Part shown: in pieces, positions 1 through 6,618 of the stretch
Numbering within the stretch: the first letter of the stretch is position 1
How the letters are laid out: every line of letters begins with the position of its first letter
Assembly: GCA_964573885.1 (NCBI GenBank)
Contig: CAZNLL010000098.1
Span: forward strand, 1-15,705
Source of the DNA: CAZNLL01 sp964573885
Lineage (GTDB): Bacteria > Desulfobacterota > DSM-4660 > Desulfatiglandales > Desulfatiglandaceae
Length of the DNA: 15,705 nucleotides
Direction of reading: 5' to 3'
The notes under the pieces: generated by a model
The model's database searches: none
What the model saw: only the letters and a program-made list of their open reading frames with translations
Told to the model about the DNA's origin: nothing
Position numbers and translations under genes: made by a program

Positions 1-656
1 TGAAAATGAGTAAAGATTTCGGACAGGTGCTCTTGACCCGGGGGGCCGGATTGCTCAAGAATGTCACAGCAATGATCTTCTATTTTTTTGTCATGATATT
101 CGTGCTCTTTTACATGGTCCGTGACGGGGAGAAAATGATGAGGGGCGTGAAAGACCTCTCGCCCCTGAAGGATGAACAGGAAAACCGCATCGTGGAAAAG
201 GTCAGGGGTGTGGCCCGGTCGGTACTCCTGGGAAGTTTCCTGACCGCCCTTTGTCAGGGTGTGGTGGGGGGCATAGGGCTGGCCATTGTGGGCATCCCCC
301 CCCTTTTCTGGGGAACGCTCCTGGGTTTTTCATCCCTCATGCCGGTGGTGGGAACGGCCCTGGTCTGGGTCCCGGCCACCGCCTACCTCGCCCTGACCGG
401 GGCATGGAAAAGTGCCGTGTTCTTCCTGCTATGGTCCATTGTGCTGGTAGGTTCTATTGACAACTTTCTCCGTCCATTTCTCATGCGGGGGCAAGGAAGG
501 ATGTCCCCCTTTTACGTGTTCCTGGCCATCGTGGGCGGCGTGAATTATTTCGGGATCGTGGGGATCCTTTACGGGCCCTTGATCCTGGGGTTTGCAAGCG
601 TCATGCTCTACATCTATAGGGTGGAATACCGGGAAATGCTTGATGAAAAGGACTGA
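1..656 (+). CDS. AI-2E family transporter (PerM-like), C-terminal part, 5' partial
   Basis: This is the last ~218 residues of a polytopic inner-membrane protein. The frame is open to the window edge (codons at 3, 6 and so on), so the ATG at 6 is internal rather than the true start. Full family members have about 350 residues, so roughly the N-terminal third is missing. The visible part has a helix followed by a charged stretch (YMVRDGEKMM), then an amphipathic segment (LSPLKDEQENRIVEKV) and several hydrophobic helices. The glycine/proline-rich helix pair (GIPPLFWGTLLGFSSLMPVVG) and the motif NFLRPFLMRG are typical of the family's conserved C-terminal half. Members are named after AI-2 export but many act as exporters or antiporters of unknown substrate, so no substrate is claimed. 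It ends at TGA 654-656. The gap to the next gene holds a promoter, so it is probably not cotranscribed with ftsH. Confidence 0.88.
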   Translation, partial: KMSKDFGQVLLTRGAGLLKNVTAMIFYFFVMIFVLFYMVRDGEKMMRGVKDLSPLKDEQENRIVEKVRGVARSVLLGSFLTALCQGVVGGIGLAIVGIPPLFWGTLLGFSSLMPVVGTALVWVPATAYLALTGAWKSAVFFLLWSIVLVGSIDNFLRPFLMRGQGRMSPFYVFLAIVGGVNYFGIVGILYGPLILGFASVMLYIYRVEYREMLDEKD

Positions 657-716
657 TGATACCGCCCGGGTCCGGTTATAAGGCCCCAGAGCGGGGAATA
701 TACATGATTCACCTCA

Positions 717-745
717 TTTACCCGTCGGCAGGGGCCTGATATAAA
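717..745 (+). promoter_or_regulatory. Putative extended -10 sigma70 promoter for the ftsH operon
   Basis: The sequence shows TTTACC (717-722), a 17-base spacer, then TATAAA (740-745), preceded by TG one base upstream (737-738). Together these make an extended -10 element, TGATATAAA. The predicted start of transcription is near 752, about 35 bases before the first gene. It is the only good promoter-like element between the AI-2E gene and ftsH. Confidence 0.5.
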
Positions 746-787
746 AGCAAAAAAAGCTCAGGTCTTGATTGAGTGGGGAGATTTTCT

Positions 788-1198
788 TTGGTGATTTTAC
801 TGCAATTTGTGATGGCCCTGGTGGTCGCCTTTGTCCTGAGCGGCGTATTCGCACTGGCCACAGGAAGGGGAAGCAAGAGAACAGGGCTTTTCTGGTTGTT
901 TCTTATTATCTTTATGGCCACCTGGGCCGGGGGTGTGTGGTTAAGACCTTTCGGCCCCACCCTGTGGGGGATTCACTGGGTGACCTTTTTCCTGGTGGGA
1001 TTGATTTTTGCGCTGATTCTCGCCGTTTTTTCTCCAGGGCGTCCCCCGCGAGGCCGTCACGAGACCCTGGACATGCTGGAGCGGATCGAGCAGGAAAAGG
1101 AGATAGAACAGTTCACCTATATCACGCTGAATATCTTTTTCTGGGTACTCCTCCTTGTGCTGGTGGTGGTCATTTTCATCCACTACCTCCCCTCCTAA
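788..1198 (+). CDS. Small four-helix membrane protein upstream of ftsH, function unknown
   Basis: A protein of about 136 residues with four predicted membrane helices: around VMALVVAFVLSGVFALATG, FWLFLIIFMATWAGGVWL, WVTFFLVGLIFALILAVF and FFWVLLLVLVVVIFIHYL. Between helices 3 and 4 lies a charged cytoplasmic-type loop of about 40 residues rich in Glu and Arg (ETLDMLERIEQEKEIEQ). I do not recognise the family. The frame also contains a GTG at 773. However, GGGGAG at 775-780 sits 7 bases before TTG 788 and 10 before GTG 791, so one of these is the more likely start. It precedes ftsH by 65 bases on the same strand behind the same promoter. It may be cotranscribed with FtsH and could act in the same membrane, but a link with protease function is only a guess from position. 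Confidence 0.7.
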   Translation: MVILLQFVMALVVAFVLSGVFALATGRGSKRTGLFWLFLIIFMATWAGGVWLRPFGPTLWGIHWVTFFLVGLIFALILAVFSPGRPPRGRHETLDMLERIEQEKEIEQFTYITLNIFFWVLLLVLVVVIFIHYLPS

Positions 1199-1263
1199 GT
1201 CCCGCGTTTCTGGGCTCGCATCAAGACCCGGCTTTAACCAAGAAACCTCAGGTGTTTTAGACC

Positions 1264-3165
1264 ATGGAAAAAGGGGAACAACCTCAACCTCAAAATGGCT
1301 CCAATTGGAAACGGCTTCTGCTCATTATCGCCCTTTCTTGGCTGGTGGCCTTTTTCTTCTTCAGGTTTGACCGTACCTCGGGTCACATGAAGATCTCCTA
1401 TACCAATTTCAAGAAGCACATCACACAGGAGAATGTGTCGGAGATCACGGTAAAAGGAGAGCAGGTGACGGGGCAATTCAAGGAGCCCATGAAGGGGGAG
1501 ACCCAGAAGACTTTATTCGGGGGAAAGCAAACGCCGGAATACAAGACCTTTAAGACCACCATGCCTTCCTTTGAGGATCCCGGGCTCATGGGGCTTTTGG
1601 AGAAAAAGAATGTGGTGGTCAAGGCCGAATCTGATGAGCGCTCCTGGATTTGGACCGCGGTGTTGAGCATCCTCCCCTGGGTGCTGATCATCGGGTTCTT
1701 TGTGTACTCAAGCAAGAAGTTTCAGCAGCGCATGGGCGGAATGGGGGGCGGTGGCCCCTTCGGGTTCGGTAAGTCCAAGGCCAAACTCTACACCCGGTCG
1801 ACCAGCAAGATGAGGCTGGAGGACGTGGCCGGCCTGGACAATGCCAAAAAGGAGCTTGAAGAGATCATCGATTTTTTGAAGGAACCCGCCAAGTTCAGGA
1901 GCCTTGGTGGCGAACTGCCCAGAGGGATCCTGCTGGTAGGTCCCCCGGGCGTAGGAAAGACCCTCATGGCCCGGGCCATAGCCGGGGAGGCGGATGTCCC
2001 TTTTTACAGTATCAGCGGCTCCGAGTTTATTGAGATGTTCGTGGGCGTGGGGGCCTCCAGGGTGAGGGATATGTTTAAGAACGCCAAAAAGGACGCCCCA
2101 TCCATTATTTTTGTGGATGAGCTGGACTCTATCGGCCGGGTCCGGGGGACCGGTGTCGGGGGAGGACATGACGAAAGGGAGCAGACCCTGAACCAGATCC
2201 TCTCAGAAATGGATGGGTTTTCCGGGCATGAAAACGTGATCGTCCTGGCCGCCACAAACCGCCCGGACGTGCTTGATCCGGCCCTGGTCAGACCGGGACG
2301 CTTTGACCGGCAGGTCATCCTGGAACTCCCCCAGCGGAGGGCGCGGGAAGAGATCCTTAAGGTTCACACCCGGGAGGTTCCCCTGGGAGAGGATGTGGAC
2401 CTGGGTGAACTCGCAGGCAGGACGGTGGGTTTTTCCGGTGCCGACCTCAAGAATCTGGTCAACGAGGCGGCCCTGCTGGCGGCCCGGGAGGAAAAAGAAA
2501 AGGTAACGGCCTCGGATTTTGACCGGGCCCGGGACAAGATCATTATGGGTATTGAACGGGAAGATGTGGTCAAGGACGAGGAGAAAAAGATCATCGCCTA
2601 TCATGAAGCGGGCCATGCCCTGGTGGCCAAGCTGTATCCCGGGGCGGATCCCCTGGAAAAGGTCAGCATTATCCCCCGGGGCCGCTCTCTGGGGGCCACG
2701 GAACAGGTCCCGGAAGAGGACCGGCACAACATGAGCCGGAGTTATCTCCTGGGACGGATCGCGGTCATGCTGGGGGGACGGGCCGCAGAGAAAATGGTCT
2801 TTGAAGACATCACCACAGGGGCGGGGGATGACCTGAAAAAGGCGAGCCAGTTGGCCAGGAGAATGGTCTGCCAATGGGGCATGAGCGACAAACTGGGTCC
2901 GGTCACCTTTCAGCAGGGAGAAGCCCATCCCTTTTTGGGCCGTGAAATCGCCGAACACAAAGATTTCAGCGAAGAAACGGCACGCCTCATCGATGAGGAG
3001 GTGAGAAGAATCATCCAGGAAATGGAGGACCAAGCCAGGGAAATTCTTACCTCAAATCGAGAGGAACTGGATGCCCTGGTGGAGGGGCTCCTGGAGAGCG
3101 AGTCCCTGGCCAAAGAAGAGATAGACGAAATTCTGGGTGTGGAATCCGAAGACCGCAATGCGTGA
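1264..3165 (+). CDS. ftsH: ATP-dependent zinc metalloprotease FtsH
   Basis: This is a membrane-anchored AAA+ protease that unfolds and degrades membrane and short-lived cytosolic proteins as a hexamer. The 633-residue length is normal. In order it has a first membrane helix (about 18-33), a periplasmic segment (about 34-125), a second helix (about 130-148) and a Gly-rich linker (GGMGGGGPFGFG). The AAA+ domain follows, with Walker A GPPGVGKT near residue 226, Walker B IIFVDELD, and the second region of homology ending in RPGRFDR. The M41 peptidase domain has HEAGH at 447-451; the expected third zinc ligand is the Asp in GAGDDLK (about 523), before the conserved QWGMS. All key residues are present. 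The upstream start has only a weak Shine-Dalgarno match. Its 3' end overlaps the start of the next gene, which suggests cotranscription. The paralogue question (one or several ftsH copies per genome) cannot be settled here. Confidence 0.97.
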   Translation: MEKGEQPQPQNGSNWKRLLLIIALSWLVAFFFFRFDRTSGHMKISYTNFKKHITQENVSEITVKGEQVTGQFKEPMKGETQKTLFGGKQTPEYKTFKTTMPSFEDPGLMGLLEKKNVVVKAESDERSWIWTAVLSILPWVLIIGFFVYSSKKFQQRMGGMGGGGPFGFGKSKAKLYTRSTSKMRLEDVAGLDNAKKELEEIIDFLKEPAKFRSLGGELPRGILLVGPPGVGKTLMARAIAGEADVPFYSISGSEFIEMFVGVGASRVRDMFKNAKKDAPSIIFVDELDSIGRVRGTGVGGGHDEREQTLNQILSEMDGFSGHENVIVLAATNRPDVLDPALVRPGRFDRQVILELPQRRAREEILKVHTREVPLGEDVDLGELAGRTVGFSGADLKNLVNEAALLAAREEKEKVTASDFDRARDKIIMGIEREDVVKDEEKKIIAYHEAGHALVAKLYPGADPLEKVSIIPRGRSLGATEQVPEEDRHNMSRSYLLGRIAVMLGGRAAEKMVFEDITTGAGDDLKKASQLARRMVCQWGMSDKLGPVTFQQGEAHPFLGREIAEHKDFSEETARLIDEEVRRIIQEMEDQAREILTSNREELDALVEGLLESESLAKEEIDEILGVESEDRNA

Positions 3166-4084
3166 CATGAGCACCCCCACCACTGAGGGAGCCGTATTGA
3201 ATCATCCGGAAAACACCGTAAATGTGATCCTCGTGGCCTGGTCCTATCCGGACGACGAGGGCTGGAAACAGGTGGCGTCGGCCCTTTCCGAGACCTTGCA
3301 GGGCATCCTTCAGGAGCCCCATGAGCCTTTTAAAAAAGTGGCCCAGAGGATCCTGGGCAATCAAAAGGAGGTCAAGGTCCTTTATTCCCTCAATGACCTG
3401 GATTCTGTTGAGGCCACCATTCTCACGGCCATTGAAGAGGGGGCCACCGAAATCCTGGTGGTGCCCCTCATCTTTGCCCTGGAAATGGATTACAGGACCT
3501 ACGGTCCCCAACTGGACATCCTGGAGCGGCTCCGTGAACTCGAGGCCCGCCATTCCGGGGTGAGGACCCTCTTTACAGGACCTCCCTTTGGTTCAGAGGA
3601 GCAGATCGCCAATCTCCTGGAAAGGATCCGTGAGGAGCAACCCAAGGCCGCTAGCCGCCTCCAGTCGGTGGTGACCCGGGGGTTTCAGGATAACTGGTCC
3701 CTTTTCACGGATTTCATGAGAAAACTCCAGGCCGTTCTCCCGGTGGACACCCGGGTGGCCATTCGGGGCAGCACGGTGACAGGATTCAATTACGTCACCG
3801 GGGACCCTTTTGATGCATTGGGGCCGGGCACAAGCGACCTGGATATGGTCCTTGTGGGAGAGGTGGCCCTGGCGGCGTGGGCCGAGGAGGCCTTTTACAT
3901 CCCAAAAGTGTTGACCATGCCCCTGAGTGATGAGCACCCGGAATTCGCCCCAGGGCTGGAGACTGTGCGGCGGGAATTGCAGAACTTGGTGGAAAGGCCG
4001 GTTCACTTTCAGGCCATGACCCACTGGTTCCTGGAATTGCGCAGAGGCCTTTTAAACATGCCTTATCTGTACCTGGACGCGTGA
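3158..4084 (+). CDS. CbiX-like domain fused to a nucleotidyltransferase domain
   Basis: The protein has about 308 residues if translation begins at ATG 3158, which overlaps the ftsH stop; ATG 3167 and an upstream GTG 3137 are alternatives. The N-terminal half (about 20-165) resembles the CbiX/sirohydrochlorin chelatase fold: a first strand VNVILVAWS, a helical middle, then GATEILVVPLIFALEMDY and a following DILERL helix. The two histidines that bind metal in true chelatases are not seen: the usual HGS position reads AWS, and the second site reads EMDY. The C-terminal half (about 170-308) carries a nucleotidyltransferase signature, RGS at 203-205 and SDLD at 226-229, separated by about 20 residues rather than the usual ten or so, followed by MVLVG. 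It could therefore transfer a nucleotide to an unknown acceptor, with the first domain as a sensor or binding module. Substrate and role are unknown. The fold assignments come from motif reading only. Confidence 0.72.
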   Translation: MRDMSTPTTEGAVLNHPENTVNVILVAWSYPDDEGWKQVASALSETLQGILQEPHEPFKKVAQRILGNQKEVKVLYSLNDLDSVEATILTAIEEGATEILVVPLIFALEMDYRTYGPQLDILERLRELEARHSGVRTLFTGPPFGSEEQIANLLERIREEQPKAASRLQSVVTRGFQDNWSLFTDFMRKLQAVLPVDTRVAIRGSTVTGFNYVTGDPFDALGPGTSDLDMVLVGEVALAAWAEEAFYIPKVLTMPLSDEHPEFAPGLETVRRELQNLVERPVHFQAMTHWFLELRRGLLNMPYLYLDA

Positions 4085-4087
4085 GAT

Positions 4088-4855
4088 ATGGATGAGTCAT
4101 CCCTTCGAATCCTGAGCTATAACATCCGCTTCGGCGGAAAAGGAAGGGAGAGGCTGCTTTCCCGGGTCATTGAATCCCTTGATCCCCATGTGGTGGTCTT
4201 TCAGGAGGCCTCGGATCCAAGGGTCATTGCAAGACTGGCCCGGGATCTGGATATCGCCTACTGGGGGGCAAGAAGGAAATATTCTCTGGGGTTTTTAAGC
4301 CGGCTCTCCCTTTCAGAATGGCGCTGGCACAAGGGCCCGAGGGTCAAAAACGCCTTTCTGGATCTCCGGTTTGGTGAGCCCCCCTTGAGATTGATAGGAG
4401 CCCATCTCAGTCCCCATTTCTCCCAGTGGGGTGAGCGCCTGCGACACCATGAGGTGGTATCCTTGCTGCGTCTTATAAGGAAGGATGAAGAGGACGGCCC
4501 TCCACCTGCCCTGGTGGGGGATTTTAATACAGTGGCCTCCGGGGAGGAACTCCGAATCGATCAAATGCCCTTGTGGATGAAGATGTTCATCCGCATCAGC
4601 GGCGGACCCACCAAACCCCGGGCGTTGAAGACCTTACAGAAGGCAGGGTATGTGGACGGGTACTGCACCCTTTATCCCGGAAAAGAGGGATATACCTTTC
4701 CCACCCTTTCTCCCCACATCCGGCTGGACTATGTGTTTCTGCCCTCTGAGCGTATACACGCCCTCGATGAGTGTACCGTGGTCAAGGAGCCTTCAGATGT
4801 GCTTTTCGCCTCCGACCACTTTCCGTTGCTTATCGTATTAAACACCGGGGGGTAG
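4088..4855 (+). CDS. Endonuclease/exonuclease/phosphatase-family hydrolase
   Basis: A 255-residue protein with every landmark of the DNase I-like phosphohydrolase fold: Asn12 in SYNIR, the metal-binding Glu40 in FQEAS, His106 in GAHLS, Asp145 and Asn147 in GDFNT, Asp214 in RLDYVF, and the terminal Asp243-His244 in SDHFPL. The family cleaves phosphodiester or phosphomonoester bonds in nucleic acids, phospholipids or inositol phosphates, and the sequence does not tell which. No signal peptide is seen, so it is likely cytoplasmic. It starts three bases after the stop of the CbiX-nucleotidyltransferase gene, so the two are almost certainly cotranslated. A nucleotidyltransferase followed by a phosphodiesterase-type enzyme could be an attach-and-remove pair, which is inference. 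It converges with the next gene with only three bases between the stop codons. Confidence 0.9.
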   Translation: MDESSLRILSYNIRFGGKGRERLLSRVIESLDPHVVVFQEASDPRVIARLARDLDIAYWGARRKYSLGFLSRLSLSEWRWHKGPRVKNAFLDLRFGEPPLRLIGAHLSPHFSQWGERLRHHEVVSLLRLIRKDEEDGPPPALVGDFNTVASGEELRIDQMPLWMKMFIRISGGPTKPRALKTLQKAGYVDGYCTLYPGKEGYTFPTLSPHIRLDYVFLPSERIHALDECTVVKEPSDVLFASDHFPLLIVLNTGG

Positions 4856-4858
4856 AGA

Positions 4859-5134
4859 TCAGGCCGAGGTTTTTCCCGGGCCTTCCTTCCTGTGGCGTTC
4901 TTGAGCACTGTGGATAATTCTCTTGGCCTTCTTTTTCATGAGCCGATCCACCTTGCCCTCGAGCTGTCTCAAGGCAAGCCCCACCAATTCATCCTGTGAG
5001 GGGTGCCGGACCTTTTTCCTCAAGCGTTTAAGCGATTCATAGGATGGGGCGTCAAGAGATACCTGAATGGTCTGCCCCTGGGGGCTTTCCTCTTTCTTCG
5101 GGGTTGGCCTTATGAGTTTCATCAAGGATTTCAT
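4859..5134 (-). CDS. Small basic protein, possibly ribbon-helix-helix
   Basis: A 91-residue, lysine- and arginine-rich protein. Residues about 22-60 read as a short beta strand (TIQVSLDA), a helix (YESLKRLRKKV) and a second helix (DELVGLALRQLEGKV). This is the order expected for a ribbon-helix-helix DNA-binding domain of CopG type, where the strand docks in the major groove of a dimer. The basic tail (KKKAKRIIHSAQERHRKEG) may add non-specific nucleic-acid contacts. The family assignment is tentative. The start lies one base past the stop of the BON-domain gene, so the two form an operon. The Shine-Dalgarno is weak (GAAG), so translation may depend on coupling to the upstream gene. No terminator is visible before the convergent hydrolase gene. 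Confidence 0.62.
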   Translation of the reverse strand: MKSLMKLIRPTPKKEESPQGQTIQVSLDAPSYESLKRLRKKVRHPSQDELVGLALRQLEGKVDRLMKKKAKRIIHSAQERHRKEGPGKTSA

Positions 5135-5135
5135 G

Positions 5136-5801
5136 TTATCTTCGCTTCAGGGTGATGTTGTCGTTCACATGGGTGACGCCGTCCGTATAGACCGCCGTAA
5201 AAAAGGCGGCGTTTTTGGCAACCCAGCTTTCTATGGCGCCCGAAAGCGTGACCACGCCGTTTTCCACCGTTACCTCCACCGAGCCGGGCTCCACGGCCAC
5301 ATTGCGATCAAGGGCCTCTGTGATCTGCCGGGCCAGATTCTCGTCAATGACGCTCTTTGTGGGGACCACGGAGAGCTCGTTGGTGACCCCGGTTACGCCC
5401 TTTACTGTGGAGGCCAGCTTTTCTGCATGGGCCTTTTTCCAATAGGAATCCACCGTCCCCTCAAGGATGACCCTCCCCCCGCTGAGAGTGACCTCGATGT
5501 GGACGCCGTCGAGGTCGGCATTCCATTCCAGTATCTTTTGGGCCCTGGTCTGGATCTGATCTCCTTCGGGCGAGGGTTCGGGGGGTGGAGCCACCTGGAT
5601 CTGATCGTCCACCGAGACCACGCCGGGCACCGTCCCCGCAACATGGTAAGCGGCCCGGCGGGAGAGGATGCTGGGCGCCGTTCCGCTCAAGGTCACAGCC
5701 CCGTTGTTTACAGAGACCTGGATACTGGAGGAGTCAATCCGGCTGTCACTATAAAACCGGTCCATGATTTGTTTTTTTATTTCTTCATCCATAAGTATCA
5801 T
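5136..5801 (-). CDS. Triple BON-domain protein
   Basis: A 221-residue protein made almost entirely of three BON domains, at about 5-70, 80-148 and 155-221. Each shows the repeated pattern of a strand ending in VTLSG or VILEG, a helix, and a closing GV-(T/V)-x-V-xx stretch (NNGAVTLSGTA, SGGRVILEGTV and ENGVVTLSGAI are the three hairpin cores). BON domains bind phospholipid or sit beside secretins and channels. OsmY-type members are periplasmic and stress induced, but no signal peptide is seen here. The frame is open upstream to 5936, but the start at 5801 is supported by a perfect AGGAGG six bases before the ATG and by a TATAAT box further upstream. A Pro/Glu-rich linker (PPPEPSPEG) separates domains 1 and 2. 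It is followed one base later by the small basic protein. Confidence 0.9.
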   Translation of the reverse strand: MILMDEEIKKQIMDRFYSDSRIDSSSIQVSVNNGAVTLSGTAPSILSRRAAYHVAGTVPGVVSVDDQIQVAPPPEPSPEGDQIQTRAQKILEWNADLDGVHIEVTLSGGRVILEGTVDSYWKKAHAEKLASTVKGVTGVTNELSVVPTKSVIDENLARQITEALDRNVAVEPGSVEVTVENGVVTLSGAIESWVAKNAAFFTAVYTDGVTHVNDNITLKRR

Positions 5802-5835
5802 AATGGGCCTCCTCTTTATCCTGAGACCCATTATA
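5801..5835 (-). promoter_or_regulatory. Promoter and ribosome binding site of the BON operon
   Basis: Read on the reverse strand, a perfect TATAAT lies at 5835-5830 and AGGAGG lies six bases before the ATG at 5801-5799. The predicted transcript would start near 5823, giving a leader of about 20 bases. The -35 region is weak (ATTTAT-like at 17 bases spacing), so an activator or an alternative sigma factor may be needed. Confidence 0.5.
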
Positions 5836-6102
5836 TAAGATGTGCACCTCCGATAAATGGGGTGTATCCTGTATTCTTTTAGGGACCCAAAAAACAAACC
5901 CCTTGTTGTGGGAAAAGTAATGGCAACCCATCCCAAAACAAGAGGTTTGACTTAACAAGGATATTACCGGAATTGCTTAATATAGTCAACCAGGGAGTTA
6001 AAAACCGGTGTTTCCAAAGCAATTTGATGGCCCCCGTCCGGGATAAGGCTTGACAGGACCTTTAAATGGCCACAACATGGTTTAAAACAACAGCGGGCAG
6101 GC
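5802..6102. other. Divergent intergenic region between the BON operon and the TPR operon
   Basis: The 301 bases between divergent genes hold the reverse promoter (5830-5835), the inverted repeat (5895-5949) and AT-rich sequence. For the forward operon, a perfect TTGACA occurs at 6050-6055, but the box 17 bases later (CAACAT, 6073-6078) is a poor -10. Another TTGACT at 5947-5952 has no good partner. No convincing small gene is seen. Confidence 0.5.
5895..5949. repeat. Long imperfect inverted repeat in the BON/TPR intergenic region
   Basis: Two 19-base arms (5895-5913 and 5931-5949) pair at 17 of 19 positions around a 17-base spacer. The arms read CAAACCCCTTGTTGTGGGA and TCCCAAAACAAGAGGTTTG. 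In a reverse-strand transcript one of the two mismatches becomes a G-U pair. No T-run follows on either strand and no gene ends here, so it is unlikely to be an ordinary terminator. It lies about 95 bases upstream of the BON gene and 150 upstream of the TPR operon, so an operator or a non-coding hairpin is possible. Confidence 0.7.
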
Positions 6103-6618
6103 ATGGCGTCCCTCGTCCAACCTATCATTCAGCCCATGAAAAGACTCGGTCTCATACTGTTCCTTTTTGCCGTGGGGGTTTTGACCACCCTGACCTATCA
6201 TTGGTTTAACCAGGAATGGGTGATGTTTCGAAGAGGGGAAGCCCATTTCTCCCAGGAAGAATTCTCCGAAGCCATTCCGTATTACGAGAAATTACTGAGA
6301 AAAGGTTTTCAGGACCCTGCCCTTCTGAAACACCTGGGAAGTTGCTACCTGGCAACAGGAGATCCTGGAAAGGCCCGGGTGGTTTTCGAAAGGCTCATAG
6401 CCCAAAGGCAGGACAGGCTCTGGGCTATGAAGGAACTTGCCGCCTTGTATATAGGCTTCGACCGGTTCGGGGAGGCTGCGCAACTTTATCGGGCCATCCT
6501 TGAGAGTGACCCGAAAGCCCGGTCTGTCCGTATTCGTCTGGCCCGGGCTTTATCCTGGTCCGGCCGGCTTGAAGAAGCGATCCATGAATACAGGAAAGCC
6601 TTGGGGGAGGAAAGATGA
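6103..6618 (+). CDS. Membrane-anchored TPR protein, first gene of the exopolysaccharide-type operon
   Basis: A 171-residue protein with one N-terminal membrane helix (GLILFLFAVGVLTTLTYHWF) and then about three to four TPR units. These are recognisable from helix pairs such as RRGEAHFSQEEFSEAIPYYEKLL, LGSCYLATGDPGKARVVFERLI and LAALYIGFDRFGEAAQLYRAIL. The last unit contains LARALSWSGRLEEAIHEYRK, a motif that recurs in the next two proteins. The helix would hold it in the inner membrane with the TPR part in the periplasm. Such proteins serve as scaffolds; in secretion operons they dock the synthase to the outer-membrane exporter. ATG 6103 is used; ATG 6136 is an internal alternative with a more compact signal-anchor but no visible ribosome binding site. 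The stop overlaps the next start as ATGA. Confidence 0.85.
   Translation: MASLVQPIIQPMKRLGLILFLFAVGVLTTLTYHWFNQEWVMFRRGEAHFSQEEFSEAIPYYEKLLRKGFQDPALLKHLGSCYLATGDPGKARVVFERLIAQRQDRLWAMKELAALYIGFDRFGEAAQLYRAILESDPKARSVRIRLARALSWSGRLEEAIHEYRKALGEER

Noticed and set aside
769..1260. A 163-residue forward frame overlapping the membrane protein before ftsH
   Set aside because: It is Arg/Pro/Cys-rich with no membrane pattern, while the frame at 788 has four clean helices and a suitable ribosome binding site.
2203..3033. A 276-residue reverse open frame inside ftsH
   Set aside because: It is a shadow of the FtsH coding frame, whose motifs are complete; its composition is His/Gly/Phe rich and has no family signature.
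3137..3157. GTG 3137 as the start of the CbiX-nucleotidyltransferase gene
   Set aside because: It lies deeper within ftsH; ATG 3158 or 3167 reduces the overlap and keeps the first CbiX-like strand intact.
5067..5882. A 271-residue forward open frame covering the BON gene
   Set aside because: It lies entirely opposite the BON gene, is rich in Gly, His, Arg and Pro, and has no ribosome binding site. The reverse frame has BON signatures and a strong start signal.
5802..5936. Upstream extension of the BON gene to 5936
   Set aside because: No signal peptide or BON sequence is gained, and the AGGAGG plus TATAAT place the start at 5801. The extension also runs through the inverted repeat.
5947..5982. 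TTGACT followed by a TATAGT-like box as a forward promoter
   Set aside because: The spacing is about 28 bases, too long for sigma70. The TTGACT also forms part of the inverted repeat's flank.
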